A stretch of 64,000 nt of DNA. Origin: Buddleja alternifolia (lineage: Eukaryota; Streptophyta; Magnoliopsida; Lamiales; Scrophulariaceae). The notes under the pieces were generated by a model. That model saw only the letters and a program-made list of their open reading frames with translations. It had not been told where the DNA came from and made no database searches. Below are positions 11,996 to 22,989 of the stretch, piece after piece (positions within the stretch are counted from its first letter, which is position 1; every line of letters starts with the position of its first letter). The stretch is from the NCBI GenBank assembly GCA_019426215.1, contig CM033402.1:18109104-18173103 (forward strand). The letters are read 5' to 3'. The translations under genes and the position numbers were made by a program.

Positions 11996-12295
11996 TAGGG
12001 GTGAAACACGAACCAAACTACTCAAGCTCGATCGCTAAAAGTTCGTTTGAGCTCGATCTCTTAACTTATCAAACTAAACTTGAACAACTTTTTATATTTG
12101 ATAAGTTTTGAAGTTTGGCTCGAGCTCAACTCGATTAGTAAAGAATAATAAAAATATGTTAAAAAAATCAAACAACTCGAGCTCCATCCGATTAATAATC
12201 AAACAAGTTCAAACACAAACTTTGAACCTTGATTGTATTTCAAATAAACTTGAACAACATCTCGCTCCGCTCGACTCTGCTCGTTTACACCCCTA
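11996..12295. mobile_element. hAT-type MITE, 300 bp
   Basis: Ends are TAGGGGTG and its reverse complement CACCCCTA, continuing to a gctcg-rich interior typical of the common plant hAT MITE family with CAGGGGTGTAAACGAGC ends. Perfect 8-bp duplications TCTGGGGG flank it (11,988-11,995 and 12,296-12,303). The first base of both ends is T rather than the usual C. Non-coding. Confidence 0.85.
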
Positions 12296-12305
12296 TCTGG
12301 GGGTA

Positions 12306-12860
12306 CAATTATGGCTATATGGAAATGTCTTTCAATGTTTTGGAAGTTGCTTATTCTCTAAAGACTAAATTATTAATAAAGAATAAGATTATGCGGGAAT
12401 GTTAAAAAAAAAAAATAACTATAGAAATGTCCCTAAAATAAATTTTATACAAAAAAAGTCCATGAAAATATTTGCTAATCAAAATTACCAACAGTTAAAT
12501 TTTGTAAGTTTTACACTATATTTGCCCTAGAATATTTACACAAATAAATTAATAGATTGAATTCTTGATATTTTTTTTTAAAACATTCGAATTGATAAAT
12601 AGTGAAAATAACAACCTTCAATTTTTTGTATGTTAAACATATTTTCATATGAATAATTATAAACTTAAATAACATATTTATTTAACGTATAAATATATTC
12701 TTTATTTTTTAAAAGTAAAGGAAATTAAAATTCAAAACGAAATTTAATAATCCTGAAAATATCAATTTGAAAAACACAAATAAAACCTATATCTATAACA
12801 GTTTATTGATTTCTTAATCTAATAAATACGGAAATTTAAATAAATAATACAATCTTAAAT
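12306..12860. other. AT-rich spacer, nothing recognised
   Basis: Very AT-rich sequence with no frame, repeat or RNA gene that I can support, ending at the left tip of the MULE. Confidence 0.5.
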
Positions 12861-13052
12861 GAAGATCAGAAAACAGCACATTCCGCGCTCGGGCAGCGCA
12901 GAATGTAATTAAATTTTTTTAAATTTTTTTTTGCCCACTTTGCTCTGCCCGAGAGCGGAATGGGCATTAAATTTTTTTTTTTAAATATAAAAGCTCATTC
13001 CATTCTCAGACAGATGACCGTTGCCCATTCCGCCTGCCCGAACGCGAAATGG
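12861..13052. repeat. left terminal region of the MULE with GC-rich palindromes
   Basis: Three related GC-rich hairpin motifs lie in AT-rich DNA. At 12,880-12,904 the arms ATTCCGCGCT and AGCGCAGAAT flank CGGGC. At 12,932-12,965 TGCCCA...TGGGCA arms enclose CTCT...AGAG. A third diverged copy is at 13,022-13,052. The right end holds four more. Repeated motifs like these in the tips of DNA transposons are often transposase binding sites (inference). Short open frames that cross this region (12,960-13,249) are composition artefacts. Confidence 0.75.
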
Positions 13053-13224
13053 ACAAAAAGGCCCCCAGCCCGTTTTTTCGTCCATTTTCATCTTCCTCTC
13101 TTCTCTCCTTTCTTCTTCATCTTATTTTACATCTTCATTTTCTTCATCATCCTCAACAATACAAGATAAATCTTATATATTATTGCTTTATGAAATGTGT
13201 AGATCGAAGCCATTATATTTTTGA

Positions 13225-13745
13225 ATTTTTGTGGAATTTATCAATTTAGGGTTTAAATTTATGAAATTTTGTAGTGTAATTTCGAATTTAGGGTTTATGT
13301 GTAAATTGTAATTTTGATTTTTTGTGGAATTTATCAATTTAGTGTTTGAATTTGTGAAATTTTGTAGTTTAATTTCGAATTTAGCATTTAGGTGTAATTT
13401 CAAATTTTTGTGGAATTTATCAACTTAGGGTTTAAATTTATGGAATTTTGTAGTGTAATTTCGAATTTGGGGTTTAGGTGTAAATTGTAATTTCAATTTT
13501 TTTTGTGGAATTTATCAATTTAGTGTTTGAATTTGTGGACTTTTGTAGTGTAATTTCGAATTTAGGGATTAGATGTAATTTTGAATTTTTGTGGAATTTA
13601 TCAATTTAGGGTTTAAATTTGTGGAATTTTGTAGTGTAATTTCGAATTTAGGGTTTATGTGTAGTTTTGAATTTTTGTGGAATTTATCAATTTAGGGTTT
13701 AAATTTGTGGAATTTTATAGTTTAATTTAGAATTGTTGGTATAGT
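13225..13745. repeat. tandem repeat, about 6 units of 86-95 bp, leader of the PMD gene
   Basis: The word GTGGAATTTATCAA recurs at about 13,231, 13,324, 13,410, 13,505, 13,591 and 13,677, giving periods of 93, 86, 95, 86 and 86. Each unit also has GTAGTGTAATTTCGAATTTAGG or a variant. The following stretch to 14,275 is a looser array of TTTTAGGTATAATTT-like words. The right half of the MULE has the mirror-image vocabulary (22,380-22,850), so these leaders may be extended inverted terminal repeats or shared regulatory DNA. Confidence 0.75.
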
Positions 13746-15275
13746 TTAGATATTTTAACTCAAATTCGAATTGTTGGTATAATTTTGATATAGTTTATAT
13801 ACTTTTTATGTTTTTGATCTAATTTTGAATTATCATGTTTTTCTTGAATTGGTAGCTATAATCTTGAAATAGTAGGTTTACTTTTGAATTTTTAAATATA
13901 ATCTTAAATTTTTTGGGTATAATTTAGGGTTCAGGAGGTATAATATCAATTTTAGGTATAATTTTTAATTAGTATGTTGAATATCAATTTTTTTTATTTA
14001 TAATCTTTAATTTTTAGGTATAAGCTCCGATTTTTAGTATAATTGTCATATTGTAGGTATAATTTTGAATTGGTGTGTATAATTTCCAATTAGTAGGTAT
14101 AATCCTGAATTTTTAGGTATAATTTCAAACTATAGATGTATCGGTTAATTTGTCATCTAAGTTTATTTCTTTGTGATGTATGTGTTTGAATTTATGAAAT
14201 ATTAATTCGTATTATTCTAATTAGCTCAAGTATCGTTTTAATTGAAAATAACTTTTTATTTTATTTTAATGTAGGATGGCGCACCAATTGAGTGATCATA
14301 TATATGGCCCGATAGACGGTAGGGTGTTGACCGGTCAGGCAATTCATAGGTCTGGGCAGGTTGGTGAGTACACCGATTTCGTGTTGCGTGCTACACGGGC
14401 GGACAGTGAGTATTTTAAGGATGCTTATATAAAGATTCCATACAATCGAGTCTTGTTAAAACTACAACATATGGGCTTATATCTGGTATGCAAGTTAGGG
14501 CCATTCAAAAATGATATGGGTCTTGTGACTGCACTAGTCGAGAAATGGCAACCAAAGACCAATATATTTCATCTCAGAACTAGAGAGGCTACGATTACTC
14601 TTCAAGATATTGCACTAATATTTGGTCTACCAATCGATGGTCGACCTCTAGTAACTAGTCGTGTGTTCAGGGGATATGATCAGTGTGCAGCCTATATTTT
14701 CGAGCAATTAGGGCTACAATTGAGTAGGCCAGATTTTGAAAAGAAAGATTTTCAAATAAAAATTGCGAAGATTGTTAACCATGTGAACTCGGTTGCTGCA
14801 CAAATTACTCCTGAATCTGACGAAATGCAAGTAGACCAGATAACCCGTTGTTGGGCACTTATGTTGCTCAGCGTGTTGTGTCCTAACACCACCGGAGATA
14901 TTGTTCCGATATTGTGGTTGACTTTATTTGAAGATATTAATGCAACAAACACCTATAGTTGGGGAAATGGTGTATTGGTGTGGCTATACCGAGGACTAAG
15001 CAAAGCATCTCATACCGGTCAGAAAAATATAGATGCTTCTATGCCATTGTTATAGGTGGGGAGAATGATTATTTAAATATTGTTTTATCATTTTTTATGA
15101 TAGTTCTTGATTTTTAATCATGTGTATATATTAATTAATAGATATGGGCGTGGTCTAGGATTTTGGTTGTCAGACCTAGTCATGCTCCTGGGCCAGTGGT
15201 GGGACTTGATGAGCATGGCACTACCCGAGCTCTTTATGGTGCACGGTAATTTACTACTTAATTAAGAGTTTTAAT

Positions 15276-15482
15276 CTATGATGCACGGACATGGACACGG
15301 GATACAGACACGGGTAAGACACGAGACACGGATACGTGAATTTTTTTAAAAATTAGTACACAGACACGGCTAAGACACGAATGTTCATGTGTATTTTTTC
15401 TTTTCTCTCAATAGCTGGACATGGACATGAAATGTGTCCGACACTGCACGGGATGATTTTTCGGAGTGTCCGTGCATCATAG
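15276..15482. mobile_element. MITE, 207 bp, in an intron of the PMD gene
   Basis: The ends CTATGATGCACGGACA and TGTCCGTGCATCATAG are perfect 16-bp inverted repeats. The interior is full of ACACGGGTAAGACACG-like words. An 18-bp direct repeat TTAATTAAGAGTTTTAAT lies at 15,258-15,275 directly before it and at 15,490-15,507 shortly after it, longer than a usual target duplication. A diverged relative may lie at 24,872-25,340. Superfamily not assigned. Confidence 0.7.
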
Positions 15483-16479
15483 GTTTCAATTAATTAAGAG
15501 TTTTAATTAGGAAAAACCTTATTTTTGTACTTAATTGCGTGATTGATGTTTGAAGGTGGTATCACCCTGTTGCTAATGACACTGTCGTCCCTCAAGTCTC
15601 CGGACAATTAGAGATGGTCTTGATCGGGTCGAAGGACATGTGAGTAGAAGAGTTATCATAACGTTTTTATATTATGATATTATATCCTTCTGTATTAAAG
15701 AATTTTTAATACTTTTTTCATATTTCAATTTGCTTGGACTCCATACAATTTCAATGATGAAGACATCGGTGAGTTGCCACCTCAATGTTTGGACAGTGTT
15801 GTGTGGAAAGCATCAGTTCCAATGATATTCTTCGACGTCGTGGAGTATCATCGTCCTGAGCGTGTTTTGTTGCAGTTTGGACTCCGACAAAATATTCCAG
15901 AACGGCCGTAGGAGGGAAAAGGAAAACGGTGCCTATATTGCAATTTGGAATGATTGGGGCAATAAAATTATGACTGGACAACTTACTCAGGGTAGAAACG
16001 ACATAGAACCGGGATACAACCAGTGGTATGATGTAATCACTTGTCGTTATATTTCACCTACCTTGACTAGGAGAACAGTGGGCATCAAACAGGGTCGGCC
16101 CCTCTATTGCAGAATGTGGTTAGTAAATATACTTATTGTTCTAATATACTTCTTATTCCTTTCTATGATTTTTTGCTTAACACTTTTGCTTCGTCTTTTC
16201 AATATAATCGCATTCAAGGGCTGCAAAATACCATTGATCAAGCCCCTCAAACTAGACATGGAGTTAGGAAGGTACTTGGACAAATGCGATCGGGTCTCGC
16301 CGGCCTGGAAAATTTGGTCACATGTGGACATGGTGGCGATGTAGCATCTAGTTCTCACACTCATAGATGTGGAGGAGAATCCATGCTTCTACAGAGGAGA
16401 AGTTGGACTGCATTGGAAGACTCCGAGGATGTAGAAGATGATGAGGATGAAGATGTAGAAGATGATGAGAATGAAGCTG

Positions 16480-16775
16480 GACCATCCTCTTCTGCCCCGA
16501 CTTTTGCACCTCAGTACCGAGGTGGACCATCCTCTTCAGCTTCAGCACCTCAGTACTGAGGCAGACCATCCTCTTCTGTTTCAGCACCTTAGTACTGAGG
16601 TGGACCATCATCTTCAACTCCAATTTTTGCACTTCAACACCGAGGCAGACCATCTTCTTCAGGCCCAATTTTTGCACCTCAGTACCGAGGCGGACCATCC
16701 TCTTCGGCTTCAGCACCTCAGTACCGAGGCGGACCATCCTCTTCAGCTTTTGCACCTAGTACTGAGGCGGACCAT
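16480..16775 (+). repeat. coding minisatellite in the PMD gene tail, 39/45-bp units
   Basis: About seven units begin with RGACCATCNTCTTC and end near CAGTACCGAGG. Unit lengths are mostly 39 or 45 bp (one 47, one 38), largely multiples of three. In frame they code for a GGPSSS...APQYR repeat, a Pro/Ser-rich low-complexity tail. Two units now carry TGA instead of CGA-type codons, so the frame is broken within the array. The array also generates spurious open frames on both strands. Confidence 0.8.
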
Positions 16776-17094
16776 CCATGTTCAAGGTTTACCGTCCTAC
16801 GATGTCTGCATAGCCGGATTTGTTAGCGACACCGACGGAGCGATCGTTCATTGACTACATATTCAATGATCCACCTCCCTAAACTTGAACCAATCTTCAC
16901 TAGTGGAACATTACACTCGTACATCGCCTATTTCGTTCTCTTTGGATATGAACAAACAGATGAGTGATGAAGTTACCGTAAGGCCATGACGGTCTACTAG
17001 GATAGGGTACCCCCACAGTGTGGCACAGGGGGACATCGGGGCACAAGGCCACATGGGTAGTTTGGTTTCTCGATTTGTATTTTAGTTAAAAACT

Positions 17095-18020
17095 GCTATT
17101 TTTTTTACCTTGTTGTATGTGTTGACCCGGGCATCGAAAAGAGTCAATTCTTGTTGTTTCATGAAGTTTATATGTAAATGTACAATTTTTATGTTCAAGT
17201 TGAAATCCGAAAATGCACGGAAAAAGGAGAAAAATGAGCCGGAAACAAAGAAAAAGTCATTATTTGTTTAAAAAAAAGCAGTTGTTTTTTGCCATGTCGT
17301 ATTTGTTGACACGGGCATCGAAACAGGCCAGTTCTTGCTGTTTTACAAAGTTTATATGTAAATGTACAATTTTTATGTTCAAGTTGAAACCCAAAAATGC
17401 ACAAAAAAGGGAGAAAAATGAGCCGGAAACAAAGAAAAAGTCACTATTTATTAAAAAACTGTTTTTTTAGTTTTTTTTTTTGCCTTGTTGTATTTGTTGA
17501 CCCGGGTATCGAAACAAGCCAATTCTTGCTATTTTACTAAGTTTATATGTAAATGTACAATTTTTTTGTTCAAGTCGAAACCCGAAGATGCACGAAAAAG
17601 GGAGAAAAATGAGCCGAAAACATAGAAAAAGCCATTATTTGTTCAAAAAAACTGCTATTTTTTTTGCTGTATCGTATTTGTTGACCCGGGTATCGAAACG
17701 AGCCAATTCTTGTTGTTTTACAAAGTTTATATATAAATCTACAATTTTCATGTTCAAGGGGTATCCCGAAAATGCACGAAAAAGGGAGAAAAAGGAGCAG
17801 GAAACAAAGAAAAAGTCATTATTTGTTCAAAAAAAAACTATCTTTTTTTTTGCCATGTCTTATTTGTTGACCGAGCATCTAAACGAGCCAATTCTTGCTA
17901 TTTTACGAAGTCCATATGTAAATCCACAATTTTTACGTTCAAGTCGAAACCCGAAAATGCACGAAAAAGGAAAAAAAATGAGATAGAAACAAAGAAAAAG
18001 TCTTTATTTATTCAAAAAAA
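17095..18020. repeat. tandem repeat, 5 units of 184-191 bp, between the two MULE genes
   Basis: The word GTTGACCCGGGYATCGAAA (with variants) recurs at about 17,121, 17,305, 17,496, 17,680 and 17,866, giving periods of 184, 191, 184 and 186. Each unit also carries CAATTTTTATGTTCAAG and GAGAAAAATGAGCCGGAAAC variants and a T-rich run. The array lies exactly between the 3' ends of the convergent PMD and transposase genes. Frames of 69-132 codons inside it are by-products of the repeat. It might act as terminator or spacer DNA, or be a satellite seed (inference). Confidence 0.85.
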
Positions 18021-19978
18021 AAAGAAGAAAAATTACAACAATAAAAAAACAAGGAAAAATTCACCGCCTGGGCTACCAGTCCATCTCATTGGGAATCCGG
18101 GTACTCTCATTTCGGCCTACCCTTGGTTGCTTCCTCAGATCGGGATCATGGACCAACTCAAAATTGGGAGTATCCCAATGATGTTTGTCATGCAACGGAT
18201 AGAACATCCCTTGATATGTTTTCAAATACTCATCGACAAGGTAATATTTTTCAACCAATGAAGACGACCTAATGTTTAATTTACTGCATAGCTTAATCAC
18301 ATGTGAGCAAGAAATTCGATGAAGCGTCCATTTTACACAAGAGCTATATTTATCTTTGATTTGGACGACATAAGTATGATTATTGTACCCGATTTGTCGC
18401 GGTGTTTTAACTTGGCCATGTTTTTGCGTCCAAGAAAAATTGCTATGTTGTAGTGTTGGGATTTTTTGATCCATTCATTGTACATGGCATATGTATATGT
18501 CGTCATAGGTTGTTCCCTCATTGCCAAAACCATTTGCGCTCGATTAGCAAAATATTCTACAGTACAATAGAATGTGCACTCAACAATTGCTTGTGGTGGA
18601 AGATGTCCCGTACCTTTCAAAACATTATTTAAGCTTTCTCCCATGCTCGTTGTCATAATACCTTTGCGCATCCCTCCATCATATGTCAGTGTCCACTTTT
18701 CTTGTGAGATGCCTTTCAAATAATTGAACGCAGTCACATCCTTTTTATCAATAGCTTCCATTCCATCTTCAAATTTTTAGACGTTATGTGCCACACCTGC
18801 TTCATAACATAGTTCTTTCATAACTTTATTTTTTAATTGACTGTTAAAGTTTGAAGTCACATGTCGCAGGCAATATCCATGAGCTCCAAGAGGAGGAGAA
18901 AATGAGAGCAGATACTGAGTAGCATTTAATAAGCCATTGTGACTATCAGAAATAAGCCAAACACCTTCACCACTTGGAACAAAATGTTTGCTTACCAAAT
19001 TCAGAAACCATAACCAAGACTCATTTGATTCATTGACAACAATTGCAAATGCAAGAGGCAAAATATTATGATTTCCATCCATTGTTGATGCGATCAACAA
19101 CTTAGCCTTGTGGCATGCGTACAAATGAGTCCCGTCAACACATATGAGTCTGCCACAATGTCGGAATCCATCTATACACGGCTTGAACGTCCAAAATAGA
19201 AATTTTAGCATTTTTGGATTGGGTCTTTTGTGTTGCCATTCAACAACCATGCCCGGGTTCCACTTCTGGATAGCTCTCAAAAACCTGGGCAACCATGTAA
19301 CGGAATTCTCCCAAGTTCCATATACGATCTCATTTGCACGTCGCAAATTGTACCAAGCCTTCCCATATGTAATATCGTAACCCCATTTTTTTCTTCTCCA
19401 TCAGTACAATTAGCTTGATCTTATATGACGGTTCCTTCTGAACTTCTTCAATAAGTTCATGTGCGATCATGTTTATGTCCAAGTTACCGTGGTTATCGGA
19501 CACATCCTCGAAGAAACAATCGTGTGGCCTTGCATACCTTGTAATTTTCCAAAAACCATGTTTCTTACTTAAACCTCCCTGCAATTTAAAAGGCCAATTG
19601 TTTTTGCATTTCACATACATTGTCGTGTTACTAATTGTCACCGTAAACATGATAGTTTTTCACTGCTCTTTGCAAGCTGAGTTTGTTGTCAAAAACCAGG
19701 CCCAAACCAAGATTACCTTTCGTAGAATCATAAATTTGACTCCTTCTCACACTTGCACTTGGTCAATTGAATGAATATCCTTCTACTTCTGGGTATGTGG
19801 TGGAGTAGAATGGGAGCATTTCATGAAATTTTGCATGTTTCAGTACTTGTGGGAGGGACTTCTTCATTAACTAGTACATTTCTCCCATCATCTTCTCTCC
19901 TCAACCATTGATACATTATTGACGTGTTCACCCATTTCGATGTCTGTATGATCATGGATTGAACATGGAGAATGAACA

Positions 19979-21350
19979 TGACACGCTAAAAGCTAACGTG
20001 CTTGGTAGCAAGTATACTAGTCGTGTAGTAATAATAATGGACGAAATAAGTCCGGGTTGTCGAACCACGGAGACTTGGATTTTTAGTTTATGATTTTCGA
20101 ATAAACGTAAAGACAAATTAACGAAATTAAGAGTAAAACAAGTAAGCAAACAAAGAACAAAAGAGATAAGAACAAGCAACGGATCGAAACTCAAATGTGA
20201 GAAGTAGACTAAGGCACATGCAAGACTTGATTTGATCCTTATTCGCTCAAAGACTCTTGTTGAATTATTAGACCTAGTTACTATGGTGAAAACTCCTAAG
20301 GTAAAGAATACTCGATGTCTCGCAATATACTCCTACACTTAGGCGGTGGTTTCCTAAGTATGTCTACCCGGAAATCTAACCTCTAAGCATGCATTAAGGA
20401 ACTAGAGTTTACTCGATTAGAATCGAACGACTTCACCCGGGAGTCTTTATCTATGTCTAGGGCAACTCCTATTTGATCGGTGATGCTATGAATTTCTTGC
20501 ACCCTAACTTAACTCTTTCTCAAGATACTAAGCTAGGCAATTGATAAAACATATGGTGATCAATCACATGTAAGGAGTATAAGCACAAATTCATAACACA
20601 TAGCAACAAAGGAATTAATTCAACAATTATCAATAATTCGAATAAATCACAAATCAATTCTTACAAGGCCCTAGCCATATGAATTTAGCCCATAACTATC
20701 AACATAGAAGAATTCAACATGTTCTTATACATAAATGTAAACATCAAATGCAATGAACAATGAAAGAAACTCCCTATAAGATTGAATGGCAATAGATCTT
20801 TTGATGTAGCTTCAATTCTTGGCTCTTATCCTCTTCTTGCTCTTCAAGATCAGTGATAATGGCCCAAAACCCCAGAAAATGCTCCCAATTCCCAAGATTC
20901 CGAACCCACAAAATGAATTGAAAAATCCTATTTATAGTTCCAAAATTTTGTTATCGCGGCGCCTGGGCGCGCGTTGATCGGCGCCTAGGCGCCGCCTATG
21001 TGGCGTGTCTTTCTTGGGGCAAAAGTTCTGGGGCGCCCAGGCGCAGAAAATGGGGCACCCAGGCGCGCGATGTGTGGCGCCTAGGCGTGGCGGTTAGCGA
21101 AGCTTTGATTGTTGTTTGCTGGGTCGCGCCTGGGCGCGAGAAAAATGGCGCCTAGGCGCCTCAGTGCGAAGCCTTGGGCAACGTTGGGTAAATGAGTCGT
21201 CTTTTTGCCCTTTTCTTCGTCCATCGTCGCTTACTACCTGAAAGCACTTTACACACATATTAAACGCACGAGTGGCACGAAACAAACGATATATGGGCCT
21301 GAATTGTCATTAAAAGGACCTAAAAACTTATGTAAAAATGACTCCTATCA
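19979..21350 (-). mobile_element. solo LTR (or TRIM-like element), 1,372 bp, inside the transposase gene
   Basis: The ends are TGACACGCTAAAAGC and GACTCCTATCA (TG...CA), flanked by perfect 5-bp duplications GAACA (19,974-19,978 and 21,351-21,355). A TATAAATAG on the - strand at 20,928-20,936 suggests LTR promoter orientation on -. There is no gag or pol. A dense GGCGCC palindrome cluster lies at 20,955-21,165. It splits the MULE transposase, so it is younger than the MULE. Confidence 0.85.
20955..21165. repeat. cluster of GGCGCCTAGGCGCC-type palindromes
   Basis: In AT-rich surroundings this 210-bp stretch is GC-rich and contains repeated GGCGCCTAGGCGC, GCGCCTGGGCGCG and GGGCGCCCAGGCGC words, each close to self-complementary around a central CTAG or CCAG-like core. 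It lies about 20-30 bp beyond the TATA-like box of the solo LTR, on the upstream side when read on -. Such a cluster could be a regulatory or heavily methylated CpG site (inference). Confidence 0.75.
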
Positions 21351-22301
21351 GAACACTATCATTGTCATTCCCAATATCATCATTCCCAACGTCTGCAAAA
21401 TCACTCGACCCAAAATTGGGATGCTCAAAGCCATGATAACTTTGTGTAGACGGACCTAAGAATAAGATAAATATGATGACATAATGACATAATGTATAAT
21501 AATAACAATACGAATAAAAGTAATACAACAATTATAAAACTTGATAGAAAATGAAATTACCTGCTTGCACATCAGGAATTTCAAAATTCCCTAAACCAGG
21601 ATTTTCCAAAGGGGGATTTTGTGCAGTTTCAAAACGCCCATGCGAATGACCCGATGTAGAACCACTAAAAAAGCAAATCACAAAAAATTAAATTATTTTA
21701 TTATTTCTGCAAAGATAAGAAAAATAATCTACAATAAGTATGAAATTTGTTAGAAAATATGAGAATACAATGTAAATATAAGAATAACATTACCTTGATG
21801 CAAATCTTGAATTGGAAAACTCCCCTAACCACGTGGAAAAATATTTTGATACTCTTGATTTTCCAACACATGTGGTTTTGATTGCGTATTTAAATCTATT
21901 AATGTGGATTGTGTATGATACTGCATGAATTGGTTTGGCGTTAACGATGTGTATTGACCCTGAGGTTGAATTGTTTCTTTCTAAATATAAAGGTGCACTG
22001 TGTTCTGCCCAATATCAGGATCCAAAAAAAATACTAAAGACTCATCGTCTTTGATCTCCATTGTGCTCTGCACCCGGTCATTCCCATCTTCATATGAATA
22101 TTTAATAAATACTTTCAATGAGAACTGACTCTTATCAATACTTGTTCTTACATATAACTTCTTCAACAAATCAACAAATTTGATCGTACGACGTATTCTC
22201 ATGTTAGTGCTTGCACGAGTGCTATACCTCACTGAATTTGACTCTTCAATTATTTGGCCATCCGTGTATATGAAAACATCTACTGTGTTCGGCCTCGACA
22301 T

Positions 22302-22960
22302 TTTCTACATAATGTAAATCATTATTTAATAGTGTGTAAACATAAATTGTATTCAACATGATATAACAAACTAACAATTACATCAAAGGTCAAACCACAA
22401 ATGCTAAATTCGATATTATACATACTAATTATAACTAAAAAATCAAAATTATACATACAAGTTATACCTAAACATCCGAAATAATACCTAAAATTTATAT
22501 CAAAGTTCAAATCAAAACATACCTAAACACTAAATTTGATATTAAACATACAAGATATAGCTAAAAATTCAAATTATACATACGAATTATACCTAAACAT
22601 CCAAAATTATACCTAAAAATTATATCAAAGTTCAATCCATAAACATTAAATTCAAAATTATAATACAAATTACACCTTATACATACAAATTTGAAACTAT
22701 ACCCAATGATTATATCAAAGTTCAAACCATAAACACTAAATTCGAAATTATACCCTAAAAATCGAATTAATTTAAACTCTAATTTGATTCGAATTAACAT
22801 AAACTCTATAATGTAATTTACAAATGAATTTAACAAAACAAAAAGTATATGAAATTAAAATATTACCTTAAATTCGTAAATTTGGGGACATTTGGAGAGG
22901 ATTTTGGAAGGAAGAATTTGTTTGGAGAGGGTTTTAGAAGGAATGACTGAAAAAAAGATT
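22302..22960. other. AT-rich leader of the transposase gene, mirror of the left leader
   Basis: This stretch is rich in ATTATACCTAAA, AAATTCGAAATTATACC and CAAAGTTCAAACCATAAACACTAAATTC words, the reverse complements of words in 13,225-14,230. Open frames on the - strand here (22,322-22,510; 22,561-22,836) are repeat by-products. It is probably the promoter and 5' untranslated region of the transposase gene (inference from position). Confidence 0.55.
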
Positions 22961-22989
22961 CAGAGTTACAAGTATACTGGGTGAAGTGT

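Larger units (their letters stand above)
14276..16855 (+). pseudogene. plant mobile domain (PMD/MAIN-like) gene carried by the MULE
   Basis: The first exon starts at ATG 14,276 and encodes 259 residues. It carries PMD landmarks, such as the block ATITLQDIALIFGLPIDGRPLV near residues 104-124 and a WALMLL.. region near residue 190. Homologous sequence continues in exon-like pieces: about 15,144-15,246 (IWAWSRILVVRPS), 15,556-15,640 (RWYHPVAND), 15,731-15,911 (FAWTPYNFNDEDIGELPPQC) and 15,920-16,080 (AYIAIWNDWGNKI...YISP). A C-terminal part follows at about 16,200-16,780, with an acidic run and a GGPSSS repeat. Breaks: the first exon ends in TAG directly before a GTGGGG donor-like site, where a Gln codon would fit; there is also a frame change near 15,905 and further stops in the repeat. 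PMD proteins occur as host genes (MAIN, MAIL1; transcription and silencing) and in transposons. Role here unknown. Confidence 0.75.
18073..22301 (-). pseudogene. MuDR-type MULE transposase, broken
   Basis: The gene is read right to left. 22,301-21,981 encodes the N-terminal MuDR region (starts MSRPNTVDVFIYTDG). About 19,745-19,330 gives the DNA-binding/zinc region (AVKNYHVY, then YVKCKNNWPFKL...HGFWKITRY..PHDC). Next come the MULE transposase core, 19,346-18,777, with first Asp in ICVDGTH and second in LISDSH, and the continuation, 18,761-18,333, with the TTSMGESLNNVL block holding the likely catalytic Glu. A SWIM-like finger follows (SSCVKW...SCSHVIKLC) and the stop is at 18,073. Damage: a solo LTR (19,979-21,350), a frame change near 19,650, an in-frame stop near 18,775, a frameshift near 18,400, a Trp at a usual Cys position in the zinc region, and Ser in place of the first SWIM Cys. 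The DDE residues themselves are still readable. Function: cutting and rejoining the element ends in the nucleus. Confidence 0.85.

Noticed and set aside
12852..12860. 9-bp target duplication of the MULE
   Set aside because: ATCTTAAAT versus CATTTAAAT or ATTTAAATT agrees only at about 6 of 9 AT-rich positions, so it is not claimed.
12960..13249. Ser/Phe-rich short proteins at the MULE left end
   Set aside because: They lie in the terminal repeat region and are composition-driven.
16348..16854. His/Leu-rich (+) and Lys/Val-rich (-) frames
   Set aside because: These are shadow frames of the 39/45-bp coding repeat of the PMD gene.
17213..17986. Lys-rich frames of 69-132 codons
   Set aside because: They follow the 186-bp tandem repeat and have no family similarity.
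17095..18020. CRISPR-like array
   Set aside because: The repeats are contiguous 184-191-bp units without spacers, in a plant transposon.
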